A stretch of 64,000 nt of DNA from Rikenellaceae bacterium. Its GTDB lineage: Bacteria; Bacteroidota; Bacteroidia; Bacteroidales; Rikenellaceae. Both the position numbers and the translations under genes were made by a program. Below the pieces are notes generated by a model. That model had not been told where the DNA came from, did not search any database, and saw nothing but the letters and a program-made list of their open reading frames with translations. Location of the stretch: the NCBI GenBank assembly GCA_015059805.1, contig SUZO01000004.1, positions 1-64,000 on the forward strand, written 5' to 3'. Positions 16,417 through 26,771 of the stretch are shown piece after piece. How positions within the stretch are numbered: position 1 is the stretch's first letter; each line of letters opens with the position of its first letter.

Positions 16417-17316
16417 ATGAGACAATATCACGACCTTCTCAACCGCATAATGACTCAAGGTGTGGTCAAGAGCGACCGCACTGGCACTGGCACAAAGAGC
16501 GTCTTTGGACATCAGATGCGCTTTGATTTGAGCGAGGGCTTTCCGCTGCTGACAACAAAGAAGGTCTTTCTTAAGGGTATTATCCATGAGCTACTATGGT
16601 TTCTCAAGGGCGACACAAACATTAAGTACCTTGTGGACAACGGAGTGCATATTTGGGACAACGACGCCTTTCGCCACTACAACAACCTCTGCGTAAAGAA
16701 TGGAGTGTTACCAGTAGATATGCCGACCTTCCTTGAGGCGGCACAGAGTGGCGTTGTTTCGCCTATTGAGGGTTATACTTTCGGCGACCTTAACCGCGTA
16801 TATGGTTGCCAGTGGAGGAGCTGGGGATGCGCTGACGGCACAACTATAGACCAGATTAGCCAGGTTGTGGAGACTATTAAGAAAAACCCCGACTCACGCC
16901 GAATGATTGTCTCTGCGTGGAATGTTGCCGACATTGAGGGTATGGCTCTGCCACCTTGCCATGTACTGTTCCAGTTTTATGTGGCTAATGGTAAGCTCTC
17001 GTGCATGCTCTACCAGCGTAGCGCAGATACCTTCCTCGGCGTGCCGTTTAATATCGCCTCATACGCCCTGCTTACGATGATGATTGCGCAGGTGTGCGAC
17101 CTTGAGCCAGGCGAGTTTATACATACTCTTGGCGATACTCACCTCTATTTGAATCACCTTGAGCAGGCTGCCGAGCAGCTTACACGCACGCCGCGACCAC
17201 TGCCAAAGATGCGCCTCAATCCAGAGGTTAAGTCCCTCTTTGACTTTAAGTATGAGGACTTTACGCTAGAGGATTACGACCCATATCCAACCATTAAAGC
17301 CCCAATGTCATTCTAA
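16417..17316 (+). CDS. thyA: Thymidylate synthase
   Basis: This 299-residue cytoplasmic enzyme methylates dUMP to dTMP with methylenetetrahydrofolate. The substrate-binding [12 protein letters not shown], the catalytic Cys181 in [32 protein letters not shown] and [12 protein letters not shown] are all present. It is about 35 residues longer than the 264-residue E. coli enzyme; the extra residues form an insertion near 88-125 in the small domain, at the place where Lactobacillus-type enzymes also carry an insert. The stop overlaps the folA start by one base (TAATG), coupling dTMP production to dihydrofolate recycling. Confidence 0.97.
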   Translation: MRQYHDLLNRIMTQGVVKSDRTGTGTKSVFGHQMRFDLSEGFPLLTTKKVFLKGIIHELLWFLKGDTNIKYLVDNGVHIWDNDAFRHYNNLCVKNGVLPVDMPTFLEAAQSGVVSPIEGYTFGDLNRVYGCQWRSWGCADGTTIDQISQVVETIKKNPDSRRMIVSAWNVADIEGMALPPCHVLFQFYVANGKLSCMLYQRSADTFLGVPFNIASYALLTMMIAQVCDLEPGEFIHTLGDTHLYLNHLEQAAEQLTRTPRPLPKMRLNPEVKSLFDFKYEDFTLEDYDPYPTIKAPMSF

Positions 17317-17795
17317 TGATTAACATTATTGTAGCAGTCGCAAAAAATGGTGTAATTGGCGACAAGAACTCCCTTCTGTGGCATATCCGCGAGGATATGG
17401 TCCACTTCCGTACGCTCACATCTGGTCACCCAGTAATTATGGGTCGCAAGACCTACGACAGCATCGGTCGCCCACTGCCTAAGCGCACAAATGTGGTAAT
17501 TACGCGCGACACAGAGCTAAAAATTGAGGGCTGCACAATGGCTCACTCCCTTGAGGAGGCGATAGCACTTTTTGACCCTCAGGAGGAGATATTTATCATC
17601 GGCGGCGCTCAGATTTACGCTCAAGCGTTGCCGCTTGCACATCGCATATACCTCACTGTTGTAGAGCGTGATTATCAAGGAGATACATCGTTCCCTGAGA
17701 TAGATTACAACATCTGGCACCAGACCCAAAAGGAGGAGTTTGCTTCGGGCGAGGAGTTTTGCTATCCATTCAGTTTTATCACCCTTGAGCGATAG
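17316..17795 (+). CDS. folA: Dihydrofolate reductase
   Basis: This 159-residue NADPH-dependent enzyme regenerates tetrahydrofolate. The order of motifs is typical: INIIVAVAKNGVIGDKN, LLWHIREDMVHFR (active-site acidic residue), HPVIMGRKTYDSIGRPLPKR, NVVITRD, and the FIIGGAQIYAQALPLAHRIYLT segment that binds NADPH and folate. It starts on the last base of thyA, whose reaction produces its substrate, so the two are translationally coupled. Repeat B1 with its terminator-like hairpin follows. Confidence 0.97.
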   Translation: MINIIVAVAKNGVIGDKNSLLWHIREDMVHFRTLTSGHPVIMGRKTYDSIGRPLPKRTNVVITRDTELKIEGCTMAHSLEEAIALFDPQEEIFIIGGAQIYAQALPLAHRIYLTVVERDYQGDTSFPEIDYNIWHQTQKEEFASGEEFCYPFSFITLER

Positions 17796-17822
17796 CAACA
17801 CCCCAGGGTGGGGGTAGTATTA

Positions 17823-17990
17823 GAAGCTGTCTAACAAGTAGATTTCTGCGTTACGCTTGCCCTCAAAATCCTCACATACGTTTTAGTATGCTGCGGTTTT
17901 TCGGGCTACGCAAGCCTTGAAATCCCTCTTGTTATACAACTTCTAACGAAAAGGGAGTGTCTAAAAAACTTGTTAGACACTCCCTTTTTC
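17823..17990 (+). repeat. Repeat B, copy 1 (long hairpin plus terminator-like hairpin)
   Basis: The 168-bp element begins with an imperfect hairpin having arms of about 50 nt: GTCTAACAAG at 17829-17838 opposite CTTGTTATAC at 17928-17937, turning at CATAC/GTATG. A perfect 12-bp stem follows, GGGAGTGTCTAA (17953-17964) with TTAGACACTCCC (17973-17984), ending in a T-run that should terminate folA transcription. Inverted copy at 36671-36839. Confidence 0.85.
17951..17990 (+). terminator. Terminator-like hairpin inside repeat B1
   Basis: AAGGGAGTGTCTAA pairs with TTAGACACTCCCTT around an AAAACTTG-type loop and is followed by T5. It is in the right place to end the thyA-folA transcript. Confidence 0.7.
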
Positions 17991-18038
17991 GTTTTTTTGT
18001 CACAAAAAAGTCGCCTTTCTGAAAGAAAAGGTTTGAAA

Positions 18039-18069
18039 TTTGTGAAGCCGTAAAATTTTACTATCTTTG
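18039..18069 (+). promoter_or_regulatory. Promoter of the DUF2723 gene and probably cysS
   Basis: TTTG (18039-18042), a 19-nt spacer and TATCTTTG (18062-18069) give a near-ideal Bacteroidetes promoter, 19 nt before the ATG. Confidence 0.8.
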
Positions 18070-18088
18070 TACGATATTTTGGATAACT

Positions 18089-21000
18089 ATGGATTTACTG
18101 AGATTTAACAAGTTAAATAGGTGGACTGGCTGGGGCGTATTTGCCGTGGCAGCATTGGTCTATCTGCTTACAATAGAGCCATCTTCAAGCCTTTGGGACT
18201 GCTCGGAGTTTGTGGCTACATCGTACAAGTTGGAGGTGGGACATCCCCCTGGAGCACCGCTGTTTATGCTTCTTGCTCGCATAGCAACAATGCTTGCACC
18301 ATCGCCTTACTATGTGCCTCACATGGTTAATGGCATGAATGCCCTTGCAAGTGCATTCTGTATTCTCTTCCTCTTTTGGACTATTACGCATATTGCCCGC
18401 CGTTTGTACACTCGTGGCAATCAAACTCTTACAGAGGCTAAGGCTTACGCCGTATTAGGTGCAGGTGCTATTGGTGCTCTTGCCTACACCTTTACTGACA
18501 CCTTCTGGTTTTCGGCAGTGGAGGGTGAGGTGTACGCCCTCTCGTCAATGTTTACGGCACTTGTTGTGTGGCTGATGCTCCGCTGGGAAGAGGAGGCTGA
18601 GAGTAGCCACTCGTGGCGCTGGATAATCCTTATTGCCTACCTTATGGGACTGAGCATTGGCGTGCATATTCTTAACCTGCTCACAATCCCTGCGTTGGTG
18701 TTTATCTACTACTTCCGCACCACCAAGGCAGTGACGTGGAAGGGACTTATCTATGCCACCCTTATTGCTGGCGCTATACTGTTGGCTATCAATGGAATAA
18801 TCATCCCGTATACTGTTCTTATCGGTATGCACGTGGATATATGGTTTGTAAACAGTCTGGGGCTGCCTGTAAACACTGGTATTGTGGTCTTTGTGCTGCT
18901 GATGTTTGTGGCTCTTGGCTGGGCGGTCTACTTCACCCACAAGCGCGGGTATAGAGTGTGGAATATGATTGCCGTATGCGTGACGATGATTATGCTCGGC
19001 TTCTCGTCATACGCATCGGTCACTATCCGCGCACTTGCCAATCCGCCGATGAACTCCAACAATCCGAACAACCCTGCCGCGTTGCTCTCTGTGCTTAACC
19101 GCGACCAGTATGGCAACCGTCCGCTGATTTATGGAGCTTCGTATGCTGCACCTATTGAGAGTTATACTGAGAAGACGGTCTACAACTATAACCCTGCAAC
19201 GGAGCAGTACGATTGTCTGACAACGGTAGATAAGTATGTCTACCCAGACCGCTTTATGCACCTGTTCCCACGTATGTGGAACTACCTGAAGAAGGAGCAC
19301 GACTATAAGCCTTGGGCGGCATATCGTACAAAGGAGGACTTTGTGCGTGACGAGAATGGCGAGCTTGTACGCGATGAGAGCGGACGACCTCTGCGCCAGA
19401 CAGTTATGGACTACGGTAAGGCTGTACGCTATCACGATGGATATGAGACGCAGACAATCATTGAGCCTACATTTATGGAGAATCTGCACTACTTCTTCTC
19501 CTACCAGCTCAACTATATGTACTGGCGCTACTTCCTTTGGAACTTCGTGGGTCGTCAGGACGATATTCAGGCTGAGGGTGTAACCCTAACACATGGAAAC
19601 TGGCTCTCAGGTATCGACTTTATAGATGAGCTATACCTCGGTCCGCAGGATAATCTGCCAGCAGAGATGGAGAATAACCGCGCAAGGAACACCTACTACT
19701 TCCTGCCATTTATCCTCGGTCTTGTGGGACTTATCTACCAGCTCAACCGCGACAAGCGAGGCTTTACTATCGTTATGTGGCTCTTCATTATGATGGGTAT
19801 AGCCCTTGTGGTCTACTTCAACTCCTCCCCAGGTGAGGTGCGTGAGCGAGATTACGTCTATGCTGGCTCCTTCTACGCCTTCAGTATGTGGATTGGTCTT
19901 GGTGTGCTGGCTATATACGACGCTCTGAGCAAGCTTTTGAAGCGCAATGAGGTTGCTGCAGCGGCTCTTGCCACAGCTATCGCCGCCGTAGTGCCAGGAA
20001 TTCTCTGCGCCGAGAACTGGGACGACCATGACCGCTCAGGCAGAACATGGGCACGCGATACGGGACATAACTACCTCAACTCTATTATTCAAAAAGAGGG
20101 TGTGAGTCCGATCATTGTCAATTATGGAGACAACGACACCTTCCCGCTCTGGTTTGCGCAGGAGGTAGATGGCGTGCGTACCGATGTGCGCATAATGAAC
20201 AGCAGCTACCTTGATGGCGAGTGGTATGTAGACGAGATGAAGTGTAAGGCTAACGATGCTGACGGCATTCCATTCTCGTTGCCGCGCGAGAAGTACACCT
20301 TTGTAAATGACTGGATACCAGTAATTGACAAACTTGAGCGTGCCGTAGATGCTAAGGAGGTTATGGAGTTTATCCGCAGCAACGACTCCCGCACAAAGTA
20401 CGACATAGGCATGGGTGAGCCTGTAGATTTTATCCCTACAAAGCAGATTGCCCTGCCAGTGGATAAGGATGCAGCTATAGCCTCTGGCATTGTCAAGGAG
20501 TCAGACCGCGACCTTATGGTAGATACGGTCTACATAAACCTCAAGAAGAGTTCACTCTCCCGCTCGGAGCTTATGTTGCTCGATATGTTCGCCAACTTTG
20601 ACTGGAAGCGACCTATATACTTCACTCAGGCATATATGCTCAACGCCTTTGGGCTTGTGGACTACCTCCAGTTTGACGGATATGCATACCGCTTCGTGCC
20701 GATTCTTACCCCTCTGCAGGATAGCTGGGAGGTGGGTCGTGTAGATGCTGATTACGCCTACGATGTGCTGATGAACAAGACAAGCTATGGCGGTGTAAGC
20801 AACCCGAAGGTCTATGTAGACTCCTTTATGCAGCACAACATCATGGTGGCACGCACTCGTGAGGCATTTGCCCGCGTGGCTAAGCAGTACATTCTCAAGG
20901 AGCAGTATGACAAGGCTGAGGAGCTACTTGACCGCGGTCTTGAGGTGCTGCCAATCTCTCAGGTGCGCTTTACAATGGAGAACACCTATCCATTCCTTGA

Positions 21001-21301
21001 GGGATACTACTCTCTTGGTGCTGACGAGAAGGGCGACAATCTGCTGATGGCATATGCCGACACTCTGATAGGTTATATTGAGTACTACATACAGTTTGAG
21101 GGCTTCTATGGCGACCTTGTGACAGATATTATTGACGAGAAGCTTGGCGAGCTATCAGAACTCTACTACCTTGCAGGTCTTGCCGACCGTAAGGATGTAG
21201 TACGCAGCTTTAACGACTACTACCGCGAGGCGTTTGGACTTACAGATGAAGACCTTATGAATCCAGATGCTGACACAACAACCGAAAATAGTAAACAGTA
21301 A
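18089..21301 (+). CDS. DUF2723 family polytopic membrane protein (GT-C-like, putative protein O-glycosyltransferase)
   Basis: This large protein of 1070 residues has about ten to twelve transmembrane helices in its first 640 residues, then a soluble C-terminal half. The N-terminal signature [20 protein letters not shown] (about 37-56), with acidic residues in the first extracytoplasmic loop, is the DUF2723 hallmark and resembles GT-C/PMT-type enzymes. The end (about 930-1040) is helical and TPR-like ([17 protein letters not shown]). Members are widespread in Bacteroidetes and are suggested to glycosylate exported proteins using a lipid-linked sugar; this is inference, not shown here. cysS follows 4 nt after the stop codon. 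Confidence 0.85.
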   Translation: MDLLRFNKLNRWTGWGVFAVAALVYLLTIEPSSSLWDCSEFVATSYKLEVGHPPGAPLFMLLARIATMLAPSPYYVPHMVNGMNALASAFCILFLFWTITHIARRLYTRGNQTLTEAKAYAVLGAGAIGALAYTFTDTFWFSAVEGEVYALSSMFTALVVWLMLRWEEEAESSHSWRWIILIAYLMGLSIGVHILNLLTIPALVFIYYFRTTKAVTWKGLIYATLIAGAILLAINGIIIPYTVLIGMHVDIWFVNSLGLPVNTGIVVFVLLMFVALGWAVYFTHKRGYRVWNMIAVCVTMIMLGFSSYASVTIRALANPPMNSNNPNNPAALLSVLNRDQYGNRPLIYGASYAAPIESYTEKTVYNYNPATEQYDCLTTVDKYVYPDRFMHLFPRMWNYLKKEHDYKPWAAYRTKEDFVRDENGELVRDESGRPLRQTVMDYGKAVRYHDGYETQTIIEPTFMENLHYFFSYQLNYMYWRYFLWNFVGRQDDIQAEGVTLTHGNWLSGIDFIDELYLGPQDNLPAEMENNRARNTYYFLPFILGLVGLIYQLNRDKRGFTIVMWLFIMMGIALVVYFNSSPGEVRERDYVYAGSFYAFSMWIGLGVLAIYDALSKLLKRNEVAAAALATAIAAVVPGILCAENWDDHDRSGRTWARDTGHNYLNSIIQKEGVSPIIVNYGDNDTFPLWFAQEVDGVRTDVRIMNSSYLDGEWYVDEMKCKANDADGIPFSLPREKYTFVNDWIPVIDKLERAVDAKEVMEFIRSNDSRTKYDIGMGEPVDFIPTKQIALPVDKDAAIASGIVKESDRDLMVDTVYINLKKSSLSRSELMLLDMFANFDWKRPIYFTQAYMLNAFGLVDYLQFDGYAYRFVPILTPLQDSWEVGRVDADYAYDVLMNKTSYGGVSNPKVYVDSFMQHNIMVARTREAFARVAKQYILKEQYDKAEELLDRGLEVLPISQVRFTMENTYPFLEGYYSLGADEKGDNLLMAYADTLIGYIEYYIQFEGFYGDLVTDIIDEKLGELSELYYLAGLADRKDVVRSFNDYYREAFGLTDEDLMNPDADTTTENSKQ

Positions 21302-21305
21302 CAAT

Positions 21306-22778
21306 ATGAAACCGACACTAACACTCTACAACACCCTCACACGCCGCAAGGAGGCGTTTGAGACTATCCATCCAGGTCGTGTAGGTATGTATGTCTGCGG
21401 ACCTACAGTCTATGGCGATCCACACTTGGGACATACCCGCCCAGCAATTACCTTTGACCTTCTGTTCCGCTACCTTAAAGCAGAGGGATACAAAGTGCGC
21501 TATGTACGCAACATCACTGACGTGGGTCACCTTGAGCATGATGCCGACGAGGGCGAGGATAAAATCGCAAAGAAGGCTCGCCTTGAGCAGCTTGAGCCTA
21601 TGGAGGTAGCGCACTACTACACAGAGCGTTACCACAAGTATATGGATATGCTTGGCGTGCTCAGCCCATCTATTGAGCCACACGCTTCGGGACATATTAT
21701 GGAGCAGATAGACTTCGTGGAGCGCATCCTTAATCAGGGTCTTGCCTACGAGTCTAATGGTTCTATATACTTTGATGTTGAGAAGTATAACGAGAAGTAC
21801 AACTACGGCTGCCTGTCAGGTCGTAACCTTGACGATATCGTAACCGACACCCGCACCCTTGATGGACAGAGCGACAAGCGCCACTCATACGACTTTGCGC
21901 TCTGGAAGAAGGCATCGCCAGAGCACATTATGCGCTGGAAGAGCCCTTGGAGCGACGGCTTCCCTGGTTGGCATATGGAGTGCTCAGCAATGAGTACTAA
22001 GTACTTAGGCGAGAAGTTTGACATTCACGGTGGCGGTATGGACCTTATGTTCCCACACCACGAGTGCGAGATTGCACAGTCTACAGCCGCGCTGGGTCAC
22101 GACTCTGCTCGCTACTGGGTGCATAATAATATGATTACCATCAACGGCAAGAAGATGGGTAAGTCGTACAACAACTTTATCACCCTTGAGCAGATGTTCA
22201 ACGGAGAGCATCCAGCCCTTGAGCAGGCATATAGCCCAATGACCGTACGCTTCTTTATCCTGCAGGCGCACTACCGCTCAACCCTTGACTTCTCTAACGA
22301 CGCTCTTCAGGCTGCCGAGAAGGGTCTTGACCGCCTTATGAAGGGTATTGAGGCACTTAATAAGGCTAAGCCAGCGGCTACATCAACATTCAACGCCGCA
22401 GAGCTTAATGAGCGCTGTGAGGCAGCTATGGCAGACGATTTGAACTCTCCAATGGTTATCTCCGCACTGTTTGACTACGTCAAGATATTCAACTCACTTA
22501 CCGATGGCAGCCATACCGCAACAGCCGAGGACCTTGATACACTTAAGGCTACCGTAAACCGCTGGGTCTACGACATCCTCGGACTGAAAGACGAGAAAGC
22601 AGCCGCTTCAGGTGGTAAGGATATGGTTACACCACTTGTTGAAATGCTCCTCGATATGCGCCTTGAGGCTAAGGCAAATAAAAACTGGGCACTCTCAGAC
22701 CAAATCCGCGACCAACTCACCGCTATCGGTATCCGCGTCAAAGACCGCAAAGACGGCTACGACTGGGAGATTGAGTAG
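21306..22778 (+). CDS. cysS: Cysteinyl-tRNA synthetase
   Basis: This 490-residue class I synthetase has the HIGH-type motif in [17 protein letters not shown], the zinc ligands Cys in [17 protein letters not shown] and HHECEIAQ, and the KMSKS-type motif [15 protein letters not shown]-like helical domain follows (about 345-450). It charges tRNA-Cys in the cytoplasm. ATG 21306 is preferred to an upstream in-frame start at 21267 that would lie within the DUF2723 gene, because [16 protein letters not shown] matches the normal N terminus. Repeat A3 starts directly after the stop. Confidence 0.97.
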   Translation: MKPTLTLYNTLTRRKEAFETIHPGRVGMYVCGPTVYGDPHLGHTRPAITFDLLFRYLKAEGYKVRYVRNITDVGHLEHDADEGEDKIAKKARLEQLEPMEVAHYYTERYHKYMDMLGVLSPSIEPHASGHIMEQIDFVERILNQGLAYESNGSIYFDVEKYNEKYNYGCLSGRNLDDIVTDTRTLDGQSDKRHSYDFALWKKASPEHIMRWKSPWSDGFPGWHMECSAMSTKYLGEKFDIHGGGMDLMFPHHECEIAQSTAALGHDSARYWVHNNMITINGKKMGKSYNNFITLEQMFNGEHPALEQAYSPMTVRFFILQAHYRSTLDFSNDALQAAEKGLDRLMKGIEALNKAKPAATSTFNAAELNERCEAAMADDLNSPMVISALFDYVKIFNSLTDGSHTATAEDLDTLKATVNRWVYDILGLKDEKAAASGGKDMVTPLVEMLLDMRLEAKANKNWALSDQIRDQLTAIGIRVKDRKDGYDWEIE

Positions 22779-23118
22779 GCTACGCAGTGTGGCTACGCAG
22801 TACTGCCCGCTTTTTGAAAAAAGCAGGGCGTGCAAAAACTTTTTGAGAAACTTCGTTTCTCTTCCATGCTGATGCGGATTTAGGGTAACTCTGCGAGTTA
22901 TTGAAACAAAAAATAGACCTTATTCAGTTTTCAAGCAAGCTTGACCTGAAAGGTCTATTTTTCATTTCACTGCCTTGCGGCAGCAACCTAAATCCGAATA
23001 AACACACAGACGAAGTTCCGTCACTAAATTCTTTAACTTCCCTAACCTCCTTAAATTCTCTATTCTGCGTTAGCCTGCCGAAGGCAAGCCAACGGCTAAC
23101 GGCTAATGGCTAATAGCC
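22779..23118 (+). repeat. Repeat A, copy 3 (multi-hairpin dispersed element)
   Basis: This is the most regular copy. The core 22875-22996 is closed by CGGATTTAGG/CCTAAATCCG. Arm 1 is AACTC-tgc-GAGTT (22887-22899). Arm 2 is AAATAGACCT/AGGTCTATTT (22911-22960) with inner TTCAG/CTGAA and apical TCAAGC-aa-GCTTGA. Arm 3 is CTGCC-ttgc-GGCAG (22970-22983). Upstream are CCCGCTTTTT/AAAAAGC(A)GGG and GAGAAAC/GTTTCTC hairpins. The end has GCTAACGGCTAATGGC-type iterations and abuts the stop codon of the lytic transglycosylase gene. The element fills the whole gap between the convergent cysS and SLT genes. Confidence 0.88.
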
Positions 23119-23826
23119 CTAACTATTAGGTAGCGATGATTGTAGGCGTTTGAAGCGGGAGTAGGTATTAAGTACCTTATTTGTGTAGGAGATAGTTATG
23201 TGGGGCTCTTTGAACTCGCCGCCATTAACAGCTTCGTGGTTATAGAACTCCTCATCGCTCAGCAGCAACATATAGTCAGAGACTGTAGTCCACTCATACT
23301 TAGGTTCGTCGTAGTACTCCGCAAGATTGCGGGCATCTATAACTCTGGAGGCGCCACAGTTATAACTTGCCACGGCAAAAGCCATTCTATCAAATTCATC
23401 TGCCGATTTAGGGGTGCGTAGCTGTTTTAGCATCGACTTATAGAGTCGGCATGCCACATCTATATTTATTGCGGGGTCCAAGAGCTCCTCAGCGGTCACA
23501 TCCCAGTGGCGGGCGATATGTGGCATAACCTGCATCAGCCCCACTGCGCCACGTGGAGAGATGACCTCGGCGCGAAAGCGAGATTCGTGGTGTGCTATAG
23601 CGCTCATAAGCAGCCAATCGACATTATGGCGGCGGCAGACGCGACGAAAAATATGGTCATACGGAGAGATTAGATACTCGCCCTCTACAAGGAGCTTCTC
23701 AGGCTCTGGCTCAACGACATTAAAGACCTTGCCACGCGAGAATAGTGGCATCAGAGCCATAGCGACAATAACTACGGCGATATATATAATATGGTAGTGT
23801 TTAGCTATTAGTCGTAGAATGCCCAT
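23119..23826 (-). CDS. Membrane-anchored lytic murein transglycosylase, SLT/MltF type
   Basis: This 235-residue protein has an N-terminal membrane anchor or signal segment (about residues 10-28) and an SLT lysozyme-like domain (about 60-190). The catalytic Glu is in AIAHHESRFRAEV, followed by the conserved SPRGAVGLMQVMPHIA and AVASYNCGASRV. It would cleave peptidoglycan glycan strands, leaving 1,6-anhydromuramoyl ends, in the periplasm. The N-terminal solute-binding domain of full MltF proteins is missing, and the size is like other short Bacteroidetes SLT proteins. The ATG (23826) overlaps the upstream porin gene by 19 nt, so the genes are coupled. Confidence 0.9.
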   Translation of the reverse strand: MGILRLIAKHYHIIYIAVVIVAMALMPLFSRGKVFNVVEPEPEKLLVEGEYLISPYDHIFRRVCRRHNVDWLLMSAIAHHESRFRAEVISPRGAVGLMQVMPHIARHWDVTAEELLDPAINIDVACRLYKSMLKQLRTPKSADEFDRMAFAVASYNCGASRVIDARNLAEYYDEPKYEWTTVSDYMLLLSDEEFYNHEAVNGGEFKEPHITISYTNKVLNTYSRFKRLQSSLPNS

Positions 23827-25985
23827 GAGATTCCGAGCTTAAACATTCCTGGATTGAGAGGGTATCGGGCAATTTGGAACGCCTCACCATTACCGAACAG
23901 TCCCTTATTAAGGTGCTGATACTTAAACAATATACGCATTCTCTTCCACTTTGCAGAGACAAAGGCATCAACGTATGGATAGTTTCCAACCTCCACCTCT
24001 CGCTGGTTATAGAATACCGACAGCGCTGGGTTATAGCCTTGAGCGTAGTAGGAGGTGTTAAATCTACCGTCTAAACCTATCTGCACACGCAACACATCGC
24101 GCTTAACCCAAAATTCATAATAGTACGACAGAAATGCCGAGACAAGCGGCACAGGGACCACCTCGTTATTGGTACTCATCTGCACAAGCACGCGATGATT
24201 AAGGTGTAAACCCTTGATATTAAAGTCTTTCTGCGCATATATACTGGTTAGGCTCACCGCACCATCATACTGCGCCGGCTTACAATCAGCGCCGTAATAT
24301 ATCTTATCGGTCACCACGCTCTGCCAAAAGCCAAGCTCAATGCCGTGGTCGGGAACGGTAAAGGCGACATTAAACCGCGTCTCATTCTCCTTGCCAAAGT
24401 TATTCTGCCACATATAGTGGTTAGAGAGCCAGTGGTCCATCCAATATCCCGCCGAAGAGGAACTCTGCGAAAACTCGCCCGAAAGGGTGAATGGTTTGCC
24501 CTTGATAAAGGCTGTAAAGGCGGCATGGGCGCGAAGGTCAAAATCGCCACCGCGATAGCCCGAAGGGTAGAGTTTGAACGAAGCTCCCCAGTCTACATAC
24601 TTACGGATTTTACCATCTATACCGGCATAAGCAAACCAGGCGGTCTTTTTTACACGCTCATATTTACCTGACAGATAGTCTGTTAGTGCAAACTGAGAGT
24701 AGGTGTGCAAATCTATTCCCACACCACCGTCAATAGTTCCCACAACGCCATTTCTATCCCACGGCTGCGCCTGCACAAAGAGGCGATTAGTGATTATTCT
24801 CTCGGCAAGTGAGTCGCGCGTATTATCAGGGTTGAGCAACCACTCCTTGTAATAGGTGTCTGTATGGGACTTAAATGTTCCATTCTCGTTACGCTCGTAG
24901 CGCTCGTCAGTATAGGTAGCATACTTATCGGTATAGACCTTACTCCACGAGTTGTACTCAAAGAGGTGACCGATATATACAGCCGAGAGTTCAGCCATTG
25001 AGAAGTCCTTCTCGGTCATTCGTTGCAGCGGAATACCTATAGACTGCTTGACAAAGAAAGATGTATTGCGATAGAGGTTATTTGCCTCGGCTGCCGCAAG
25101 GCGCATAGGCACTCCAGACGGCATCTCAAAGACGGTATCGGTAATTGCCCACTCACCAACAACGCCACCGCTCTCCTGCTGGTCTATATGGTTGTGCATA
25201 AAGGCGGCATGGATAGAGTATCGCTTACCAGTATGGGCAAAAGTGGTTGCAATATTCTGATTCTTAATCCTTGAGCGGTCATACTTACCCCTTGCACCAC
25301 GAGCCTTATAGTTTACCGAGAAGGATGTTGAAGGGTTTATATTCTGCGAGGCGGTAATCTCAAAGTGCTCCTCACGATAACGCTTCTGACCAGACTCAAG
25401 GTATGTCATCCAGATATATGGATGCTTCATGTTGTAAAATGGCACATTGTCAAGGCTATATGCATACGCCTCATACGGGCGGGCAAAGGTAAACTCGCGT
25501 GAGGTGTTACGCTCAAAGTAGTTCACCTCCTGCGAAGCCTGACCCAGACCACCTACTGAGTTGTTACCCAGGCGTTTGTGATAGTGTGGATAATCTAAAC
25601 GCCAGAGTGCAAGCGTAGTATCTATAGGTGCAATCTTAACCTTGTTGGTATTGCGGTCTACTGTCCACTGGAAGTTCCTCAGCGCACGAATTGAGTCGTT
25701 GAAGAAGTAGGACTCCAGAGGTTTGCGAGGCTTTTTCTCCTTTTTGGTTGAGTCCTGCTGCTCCCCAGGCTGACCTTCGCCATTCTCCCCCTCCATGCCC
25801 ATACCATTGGGGTCTGTACCCAGACCTCCAAGTCCATTCTGCATGCCAGATAGCGAGTTACCACCACGAGCAGCATTACGCTGACCACGCATAAGCGCAC
25901 TGGCATCAAGCTGCGCCGAGGCTGTACCGCCGCAAAGCAGAAGCAGAAGCGTCAAAAATATTGATATGTAGCGTTTTAACTGCAT
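23808..25985 (-). CDS. Putative outer membrane porin (Porin_10 family)
   Basis: The 725-residue protein has a signal peptide (cleavage near ASA-QL). A Gly/Asn/Glu-rich, probably disordered segment (about 30-90) contains GGNSLSGMQNGLGGLG and a Lys-rich patch. From about residue 95 to the end there are alternating amphipathic strands rich in Tyr/Trp/Phe, as in a large beta-barrel, ending FKLGISWAFYD. This matches the Bacteroidetes 'putative porin' family. Substrate unknown. It starts on the last base of pssA (TAATG overlap) and overlaps the SLT gene downstream, forming an operon pssA-porin-SLT. Confidence 0.8.
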   Translation of the reverse strand: MQLKRYISIFLTLLLLLCGGTASAQLDASALMRGQRNAARGGNSLSGMQNGLGGLGTDPNGMGMEGENGEGQPGEQQDSTKKEKKPRKPLESYFFNDSIRALRNFQWTVDRNTNKVKIAPIDTTLALWRLDYPHYHKRLGNNSVGGLGQASQEVNYFERNTSREFTFARPYEAYAYSLDNVPFYNMKHPYIWMTYLESGQKRYREEHFEITASQNINPSTSFSVNYKARGARGKYDRSRIKNQNIATTFAHTGKRYSIHAAFMHNHIDQQESGGVVGEWAITDTVFEMPSGVPMRLAAAEANNLYRNTSFFVKQSIGIPLQRMTEKDFSMAELSAVYIGHLFEYNSWSKVYTDKYATYTDERYERNENGTFKSHTDTYYKEWLLNPDNTRDSLAERIITNRLFVQAQPWDRNGVVGTIDGGVGIDLHTYSQFALTDYLSGKYERVKKTAWFAYAGIDGKIRKYVDWGASFKLYPSGYRGGDFDLRAHAAFTAFIKGKPFTLSGEFSQSSSSAGYWMDHWLSNHYMWQNNFGKENETRFNVAFTVPDHGIELGFWQSVVTDKIYYGADCKPAQYDGAVSLTSIYAQKDFNIKGLHLNHRVLVQMSTNNEVVPVPLVSAFLSYYYEFWVKRDVLRVQIGLDGRFNTSYYAQGYNPALSVFYNQREVEVGNYPYVDAFVSAKWKRMRILFKYQHLNKGLFGNGEAFQIARYPLNPGMFKLGISWAFYD

Positions 25986-26695
25986 TATTTCTTACAAAAC
26001 AACCAACCTATAGTTGATATTACAATATATAGAACGATAATTGTCGGCACAGAGTATACTCCCAGTGTCAAAAGCGCCACAAGTGACAGTGCCAAGAAGA
26101 TATAGAGGCTCTTATTCTTGCTCCAGCCAAAGCTCTTGAGCTTAAACGAGAACATACGTATTGGGCTGACAAGCAGAGCTGCCATAACCACAGAGATAAG
26201 AGCTATCCACTCCACCTCAACAACCTTACCGCTGTATAGAGCCGCATAGACAAACGAAGCGCAGAAGAGGGCATTTGCAGGTGTTGGCAGACCCTCAAAG
26301 GTCTCATGCTGGCTATCGTCAATATTGAACTTTGCAAGGCGCAGAGCCGAGAATGCCGCCATAATAAATGGCACGTAGACAATTATATGCGCCACCACAT
26401 CATTAAGTTCAAAGAGCGTAGGGGCATCAAGGGCAAAGGCAAACATCATTGCCGAAGGGGCGACGCCAAACGACACCATATCGGCAAGAGAGTCAAGTTG
26501 CACGCCAATATCTGAATACTGGCGCAGCAGACGTGCCGTAAAGCCGTCAAAGAAGTCACACACAGCACTTGCGATAATAAAAATCAGCGCGAGCTTAAAA
26601 TCCCCAACCACTAACGAGGCGACGATAGACAAACAACCACAGAGCAGATTGCCCAAGGTTATCATATTTGGAACTGTAAACAACTTTATTTTCAT
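25985..26695 (-). CDS. pssA: CDP-diacylglycerol-serine O-phosphatidyltransferase
   Basis: This 236-residue inner-membrane CDP-alcohol phosphatidyltransferase makes phosphatidylserine, the precursor of phosphatidylethanolamine. The diagnostic motif DGFTARLLRQYSDIGVQLDS(LAD) fits DG-x2-AR-x8-G-x3-D-x3-D (residues about 49-71). Six to eight hydrophobic helices surround it. Promoter TAACTTTG (26724-26717) lies in the short divergent spacer shared with manC. It is first gene of the minus-strand operon that continues with the porin and SLT genes. Confidence 0.93.
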   Translation of the reverse strand: MKIKLFTVPNMITLGNLLCGCLSIVASLVVGDFKLALIFIIASAVCDFFDGFTARLLRQYSDIGVQLDSLADMVSFGVAPSAMMFAFALDAPTLFELNDVVAHIIVYVPFIMAAFSALRLAKFNIDDSQHETFEGLPTPANALFCASFVYAALYSGKVVEVEWIALISVVMAALLVSPIRMFSFKLKSFGWSKNKSLYIFLALSLVALLTLGVYSVPTIIVLYIVISTIGWLFCKK

Positions 26696-26716
26696 TTTTC
26701 ACTGCTTTTAACCCGA

Positions 26717-26748
26717 CAAAGTTACAAAATATTTTTATCTTTGTACAA
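26717..26748 (-). promoter_or_regulatory. Promoter of pssA operon
   Basis: TAACTTTG (26724-26717, minus) lies 21 nt after TTG (26748-26746). It interleaves with the manC promoter on the other strand, so the two transcription starts are close. Confidence 0.6.
26736..26743 (+). promoter_or_regulatory. Promoter -7 box of manC operon
   Basis: TATCTTTG, 28 nt before the manC ATG. It lies inside the divergent pssA promoter region. Confidence 0.65.
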
Positions 26749-26771
26749 TCAACACAAAAATAGAGGTAGTT

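Noticed and set aside
16674..16790. Insertion in thyA as a possible intein or corruption
   Set aside because: The insert is about 35 residues in the small domain, where Lactobacillus-type enzymes also have extra residues; no intein motifs.
17837..17937. Repeat B long hairpin as a tRNA or known riboswitch
   Set aside because: There is no cloverleaf, anticodon arm or conserved riboswitch core; it is a single imperfect hairpin placed after genes.
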